Source: Deltaproteobacteria bacterium
Lineage (GTDB): Bacteria; Desulfobacterota; DSM-4660; Desulfatiglandales; B25-G16
DNA length: 10,367 nucleotides
Assembly (NCBI GenBank): GCA_019308645.1
Contig: JAFDHR010000050.1
Location: forward strand, 1-10,367
Direction of reading: 5' to 3'
The translations under genes and the position numbers were made by a program. Below are positions 6,838 to 10,367 of this stretch, piece by piece (position 1 is the first letter of the stretch; each line of letters begins with the position of its first letter). The notes below the pieces were generated by a model that saw only the letters and a list, made by a program, of their open reading frames with translations, was not told the origin of the DNA and made no database searches.

Positions 6838-7005
6838 ATGCAGCTAAAACCCGAGCCAGTCTTGGATATTTTTCCGCACAACATTGTGGAGATTGAAGAT
6901 ATTGGAAAAATATCACAGGCCTGGTTTTGATTTTTTTTATAGGCAAAGGTGAGGTTATTATTAGATGAAGTAATCGATATTCTCAAAGGCCGGGGGAACT
7001 TCTGA
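6838..7005 (+). pseudogene. Possible decayed small ORF downstream of the activator
   Basis: One frame reads 30 codons from ATG 6838 (MQLKPEPVLDIFPHNIVEIE...), then TGA at 6928, four codons of which the last is TAG (6940-6942), and 20 more protein-like codons (AKVRLLLDEVIDILKGRGNF) to a TGA at 7003-7005. All are in the same frame. The two pieces look like coding sequence interrupted by two stops around a T-run. There is no good ribosome binding site and I recognise no family. It overlaps the inverted repeat at 6865-6914, so it may be chance. Confidence 0.2.
6856..6938 (+). terminator. Large inverted repeat followed by a T-run, candidate terminator of the activator gene
   Basis: GATATTTTTCC (6865-6875) and GGAAAAATATC (6904-6914) are perfect 11-bp complements. 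A smaller hairpin, CACAA/TTGTG, lies in the loop, and an outer CCAG/CTGG pair extends the stem. The T-rich stretch 6925-6938, ending in eight Ts, follows on the + strand. The 28-nt loop and the gap before the T-run make it an unusual intrinsic terminator. It is the only strong structure between the two convergent genes. Confidence 0.45.
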
Positions 7006-7025
7006 CTAGCGATCGTATTGTGAAA

Positions 7026-7068
7026 TTTTCAGGTGGATCCTGTAGGATGCTCCTCTTTTCACTGAAAA
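7026..7068. repeat. Imperfect hairpin 3' of the sensor kinase gene
   Basis: TTTTCAG (7026-7032) and CTGAAAA (7062-7068) are inverted copies. A short inner stem ATCC/GGAT (7037-7048) lies between them. The structure sits 15 bp after the stop codon of the leftward kinase gene and could help end that transcript. On the minus strand the T-run is weak. Confidence 0.28.
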
Positions 7069-7083
7069 CAGAAATTAATAATA

Positions 7084-9975
7084 TTATTTCTTATCCAAAA
7101 TCTCCCGTATCTTTCCGGACAGCTCTTTCATATTAAATGGTTTCTGAATAAACCCATCACACCCTCGCTCCAATATTTCTTTTGCCTGGCCATCAATGCT
7201 GTAGCCACTTGAAAGGAGAGCCTTCAACTCAGGGTTGATTGCTTTCAGCTGGTCATAGGTTTCTCCTCCACCCATGTCCGGCATAATCATATCCAAGATA
7301 ACCATATCTATATTATCCTTGTTTGCTCTGTAGAGATCGATGGCCTCCTTGCCTCCTTGGGCCTGGATCACTGTATAACCTAAAATCTCCAGTATCTCCC
7401 GACTTACCTCGAGAATCATCTCTTCATCATCAACTAAAAGAAGTGTCTCATGACCCTTTTCTATTTTCCCCTGGGTTACCTTTTTCTCCAGGACCTGCTT
7501 TTCTGATGCAGGGAGGTAAATGTTGAAGGTGCTCCCTCGACCCTTTTTCGACTCTACATCGATGTATCCGCCATGGGCCTTTACCATGCCATACACAGAG
7601 GCGAGCCCAAGGCCAGTGCCTTTGGCGAGACCCTTTGTGCTGAAGAACGGCTCAAAGATTCGCTCCATGGTCTTTTTGTCAATGCCTGTACCGGTATCTC
7701 TCACCGTTACCAGGACATAGTTTCCCGGCTTTACCTTATACGGCTTATCCTTCATCTCGTGAGAGGTAACATTCCTGGTTTCCAAGAAGAGCTCTCCCCC
7801 TACTGACATGGCATCTGCGGCGTTCACATAGAGGTTCCACAGAACTTGCTCAATCTGGCCCTGGTCTGCCTGTACAACGTGTAAATTATTTGCAAGTTCT
7901 CGGTGAACGGTGATATCCTTTTTGGTTATGCGAAAGGTCTCAGAGGTCTCTTCTATTAGACGGTTCACGATGAGGGGCTTGATCTCATACCGTCCTTTCC
8001 TCGCATACCCCAGGAGCTGTTTTGTCAGTTTGGATCCGCTATCAACAAGTTTTTCAATTATCTTGAGTTTTTCATAATGCGGATGACCGGAGTCTGTCCC
8101 TAAAAGCATGAGGGTGGTATTTCCCAGGATACCCATAAGCAGGTTGTTGAAGTTATGGGCAATTCCCCCTGCTAGGGTGCCGAGAGCTTCCATCTTTTGG
8201 GCGTATTGGAGCTTGGCTTCAAGTGTCTTCTTTTCCTCCTCTGCCTCCTTGCGCTCGGTGACATCGCGCACCACACCCCGGAACCCAATGGGCGCACCTT
8301 CCAAGCCTTGTATAAGGTATGCAGACATCTCGAGGATTTTTGTACTCCTATCTTTTGTAATGATTTCATAGTCCATTACTCGTGCAAGTTTTCCTGTCCG
8401 GTAGACTTGGTTAAAGATCTGATACATCTTTTTGGTAGTCTCCGGAGCGGTATACTGTCGGTTGTTCATGCCCAGTAGCTCATCACGGGTGTATCCAGAT
8501 ATTTTACACAATGCGTCGTTGAGAAAGGTGAAGTTCCCGGTAAGGTCAACCTCGAAGTAGCCTTCCTCAATACTCTCGAGGATGGTACGATATTTCTCCT
8601 CGCTCTCCCGAAGCGACTCATCCATCTCCTTCCGCTCAGTGATGTCTTCTCCAATACCCAGGATTCCCATCACATTGCCTCTCTCATCAAAGCTTGGGGT
8701 TAAATTCAAATTGACCCAAAGGGTACGCCCCTCTCTTGTGATCTCTTTCACCTCCTTACTCATATTCTTTTTATCTTTCGCAATCAGTGATCTGATTTCA
8801 TTAACTATCTCTTTCGTTTCGTCATCTGGGTATAGTATATCTATTTTTTGTCGACCAACTATCTCTTCTGCCTTGTACCCGAATATGTTCTCAGCTCCCT
8901 TATTCCAGAACAGAACATTCTGCTCAAGATCGGTAGAGACGATGGAAATAGAGGAAGAGCTGCCAAGGATATTTTTTAAAAATTTATTGGTATCTTCTAG
9001 CTCCACCTCTATCTGTTTTCTCTCAGTGATCTCCTGTCGCAATTGATCATTGGCGTTTGTCAGTTCAACTGTCGTCTGTTCAAGGTTCTTCACATGTTCC
9101 ACAACCTGTAAATGGAGGCGGGCATTTTCCAAGGCAAAGCCGATCTCACCGATCATGATGGATACAATGTGCTCATCGTGTGAATCAAAGACTTGCTGGG
9201 TCTGCTTATGGGAAAGATTCAAGACCCCTACCAGGTCTTCCCTTATGAAAATCGGCATACTCAAGAAGGAAGGTGCTCCGTATTTAAGGTCGTTCACTTT
9301 GTGTATCCGCGGATCGGACTCAATGTCCTGCACGAGGAGAGGTTTTTTCTCAGATACGATATGCTGCAGTAGAGTGTCGTTGATATTTATGTGAGAGCCC
9401 TTTCTAGGTCCCGGTTCCAACCCTCTGGTGGTTACCACACGAAACCGGTTTTTATCAAATTCTACCATGAGCACGGAGCCGATTTGTGCCTTAGAAACAG
9501 CCATGGCCTTTTCTAACAGCATATTCAGCAACTCCTCAATATCTAAACTTCTGCCCGCCACTTCAGTAAGCTCTTTGATGGTAAACAGCTCGAAGACCCT
9601 GTGTTGTAACTCACTGGTTGTCTCCTCCAATCTGTTCATGAGATTGTTAAAGGAGCCTGCGATCTCCTGCAATTCGGCCGTATCTTGCTGCATCCTTACT
9701 AATGCCTTCTCACCCCCCTCGGCATTCTTGAGCGAGATCGCAACCAGAGAGAATCTATCGAAAATCCGCCGGAGGATAATTAAGCCAGCTAGAATGAGAA
9801 GGAGCGTTAAGGCGATAAGGATCATCTGGGAAGATTTCAAGAAGGCCTTCTCTGCGTAAAAAATGTAGAAAAGAATAACAAAAGGTATGACCACAACTAA
9901 GAATTCAATGATCAAAAGGTGATACCGTAGTCCCTTTTCCTTCATGCTTGCTTTTTCACCAAGAGATGATGTCAT
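7084..9975 (-). CDS. Membrane hybrid sensor histidine kinase (2 TM, HAMP-like, GAF, PAS, PAS, HisKA, HATPase, receiver)
   Basis: This is a 963-residue kinase. TM1 is about 19-41 and TM2 50-68, with only about 8 residues between them, so there is almost no periplasmic domain and sensing must be cytoplasmic or within the membrane. Then come a HAMP-like linker (70-125), GAF (about 130-290), a coiled coil (295-335), PAS1 (335-450, ending GIGEDITERK), PAS2 (458-578, ending GVVRDVTERK), and a dimerisation domain with phospho-acceptor His607 in GGIAHNFNN. The ATPase domain has an N box around Asn718, DTGTGI (760-765) and GTGLGLA (786-792). A C-terminal receiver has DD 849-850, phospho-acceptor Asp895 (VILDMIMPD) and Lys945. 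All catalytic residues are intact. ATG 9975 has AAGGAGAG 4-6 bases upstream. The adjacent activator has no receiver domain, so the two need not be partners. The kinase's output protein and signal are unknown. Confidence 0.93.
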   Translation of the reverse strand: MTSSLGEKASMKEKGLRYHLLIIEFLVVVIPFVILFYIFYAEKAFLKSSQMILIALTLLLILAGLIILRRIFDRFSLVAISLKNAEGGEKALVRMQQDTAELQEIAGSFNNLMNRLEETTSELQHRVFELFTIKELTEVAGRSLDIEELLNMLLEKAMAVSKAQIGSVLMVEFDKNRFRVVTTRGLEPGPRKGSHININDTLLQHIVSEKKPLLVQDIESDPRIHKVNDLKYGAPSFLSMPIFIREDLVGVLNLSHKQTQQVFDSHDEHIVSIMIGEIGFALENARLHLQVVEHVKNLEQTTVELTNANDQLRQEITERKQIEVELEDTNKFLKNILGSSSSISIVSTDLEQNVLFWNKGAENIFGYKAEEIVGRQKIDILYPDDETKEIVNEIRSLIAKDKKNMSKEVKEITREGRTLWVNLNLTPSFDERGNVMGILGIGEDITERKEMDESLRESEEKYRTILESIEEGYFEVDLTGNFTFLNDALCKISGYTRDELLGMNNRQYTAPETTKKMYQIFNQVYRTGKLARVMDYEIITKDRSTKILEMSAYLIQGLEGAPIGFRGVVRDVTERKEAEEEKKTLEAKLQYAQKMEALGTLAGGIAHNFNNLLMGILGNTTLMLLGTDSGHPHYEKLKIIEKLVDSGSKLTKQLLGYARKGRYEIKPLIVNRLIEETSETFRITKKDITVHRELANNLHVVQADQGQIEQVLWNLYVNAADAMSVGGELFLETRNVTSHEMKDKPYKVKPGNYVLVTVRDTGTGIDKKTMERIFEPFFSTKGLAKGTGLGLASVYGMVKAHGGYIDVESKKGRGSTFNIYLPASEKQVLEKKVTQGKIEKGHETLLLVDDEEMILEVSREILEILGYTVIQAQGGKEAIDLYRANKDNIDMVILDMIMPDMGGGETYDQLKAINPELKALLSSGYSIDGQAKEILERGCDGFIQKPFNMKELSGKIREILDKK

Positions 9976-10171
9976 TCTTCTCTCCTTCCTGGTATTGCAA
10001 TATAGGTGCAGCCTTATTTTCCTGGCTAAAAATAACGTCGGGCAGGAACCTCTCTGCAGTCGGATTTTTTAATCCTGAAAGCCGATTAATTTGTCTTCTA
10101 ATTTTGCTTCTCATTTTCATCTTTTTTACCCTGCCAAGTGGTGGCAGAGCGTTAATCTCATCTTCGAGCAT
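9956..10171 (-). CDS. Possible small basic protein upstream of the sensor kinase (doubtful)
   Basis: A 71-codon ORF starts at ATG 10171 and overlaps the kinase start by 20 bp. It is rich in Lys and Arg in its first half (GRVKKMKMRSKIRRQ) and has no recognised motif, signal peptide or membrane segment. The ribosome binding site is poor (GCTTGAA just before the ATG). A short overlap with the next gene on the same strand would suit a leader or coupled gene, but the evidence that it is translated is thin. The alternative is a simple untranslated leader of the kinase mRNA. Confidence 0.25.
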   Translation of the reverse strand: MLEDEINALPPLGRVKKMKMRSKIRRQINRLSGLKNPTAERFLPDVIFSQENKAAPILQYQEGEKNDIISW

Positions 10172-10203
10172 TTCAAGCGTTTTCTCACATCACGTGAACT
10201 TAG

Positions 10204-10228
10204 CCCCGACATGTCGGGGAATTTTTTT
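10204..10228 (+). terminator. Palindrome CCCCGACATGTCGGGG followed by seven Ts
   Basis: A perfect 16-bp GC-rich palindrome (10204-10219) is followed two bases later by TTTTTTT (10222-10228), the classic form of a Rho-independent terminator reading rightward. No rightward gene ends nearby: the gene to the left is transcribed leftward. It may therefore belong to the repeat element that follows, or end an antisense or unseen transcript. On the minus strand it has no T-run. Confidence 0.5.
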
Positions 10229-10296
10229 GACAAGATTGACAGGATTAACAAGATTTTTTATATTCTTTATATCCAGAACATCCCGTCTATCCTGTC
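10229..10296. repeat. Inverted array of 9-bp repeats (RACARGATT), dispersed-element-like
   Basis: The left arm is three 9-mers in tandem: GACAAGATT (10229), GACAGGATT (10238) and AACAAGATT (10247). After an AT-rich centre, the right arm holds the inverted counterparts: TATCCAGAA (10270), CATCCCGTC (10279) and TATCCTGTC (10288). The outermost pair, GACARGAT and ATCCTGTC, is the best conserved. The transcript would form a long imperfect hairpin. From general knowledge, intergenic 9-bp-period GACAGGATT-type repeats occur in many copies in several bacterial groups. Copy number here cannot be checked from one window. Confidence 0.7.
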
Positions 10297-10367
10297 TAAA
10301 AAAGGAAATTCCTGCTATGTAGAATGTCAAGTATTTTTTTGGAAGCCCTCTTTTTTCCGGTTTTTTG
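10297..10367. other. Right-hand intergenic end with T-runs
   Basis: No ORF is supported in this stretch. It has a short palindromic GGAAATTCC (10304-10312) and two T-runs near 10334-10340 and 10349-10366. It is AT-rich and low in information. The next gene lies outside the window. Confidence 0.4.

Noticed and set aside
8582..9859. Long + strand open frames (154, 114 and 143 codons) opposite the sensor kinase
   Set aside because: They are Ser- and Phe-rich antisense shadows of a full, intact kinase frame; no ribosome binding site or family resemblance.
10229..10296. CRISPR array
   Set aside because: The repeats are only 9 bp, directly adjacent with no spacers, and arranged as two inverted arms.
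1..10367. General use of TGA as a sense codon (alternative genetic code)
   Set aside because: panB and the CDF gene both end at TGA, and Trp and Gly are written with standard codons throughout. Only one TGA interrupts a gene.

Overview
The window looks like chromosomal DNA from an anaerobic, metabolically versatile bacterium, most likely of the former Deltaproteobacteria (Desulfobacterota; sulfate-reducer or syntroph type). This is an inference from the gene content: a Tat-exported molybdopterin oxidoreductase, a GAF-AAA-Fis sigma-54 activator with a matching -24/-12 promoter, and a large multi-PAS hybrid sensor kinase. No marker gene settles the taxonomy. No rRNA, tRNA, CRISPR array or intact insertion sequence was seen.

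Layout, left to right. Positions 1-111 hold the C-terminal tail of panB (pantothenate synthesis, + strand). After a 0.3 kb AT-rich gap comes a cation diffusion facilitator (CDF) gene with an N-terminal winged-helix-like extension (430-1598, +). It is split by a one-base frameshift at about 976-978. Tail to tail with it is a leftward operon that reads, in order of transcription, a 105-aa protein of unknown function (5018-4701), a class I SAM methyltransferase (4711-4148), a Tat-signal Mo/W-bis-PGD oxidoreductase (4143-1825) and a 63-aa two-helix membrane protein (1790-1599). The oxidoreductase frame is broken by a single in-frame TGA at 3546-3544. Diverging from the operon at 5214 is a GAF-AAA+-Fis sigma-54 activator (5214-6779, +). 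Then comes a 0.3 kb gap with a strong inverted repeat and what may be a decayed small ORF, a 963-aa hybrid histidine kinase (9975-7084, -), and a 0.39 kb right-hand end with a palindrome plus T-run and a dispersed-repeat-like inverted array of 9-mers.

How the parts fit. The 195-bp divergent region is a self-contained regulatory module. It has a sigma-54 promoter with exact GG-N10-GC spacing reading into the leftward operon (5071-5056). Three copies of a CTATRGKAC-type motif lie about 80-140 bp upstream of the expected start point, where enhancer sites of an activator normally sit. Two of them overlap the activator's own likely sigma-70 promoter. The simplest model is that the GAF domain senses a small molecule, and the activator then switches on the four-gene operon and may repress itself. 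The operon is the most interesting part of the window. Its oxidoreductase keeps the Mo-ligand cysteine but has lost at least two, and probably three, of the four cysteines that normally hold the N-terminal [4Fe-4S] cluster. It has no iron-sulfur or membrane-anchor subunit beside it, and it travels with a methyltransferase and two small unknown proteins. I do not recognise this combination as a described pathway. Two interrupted reading frames within 3 kb mean that sequencing error, recent decay and recoding must all be considered.
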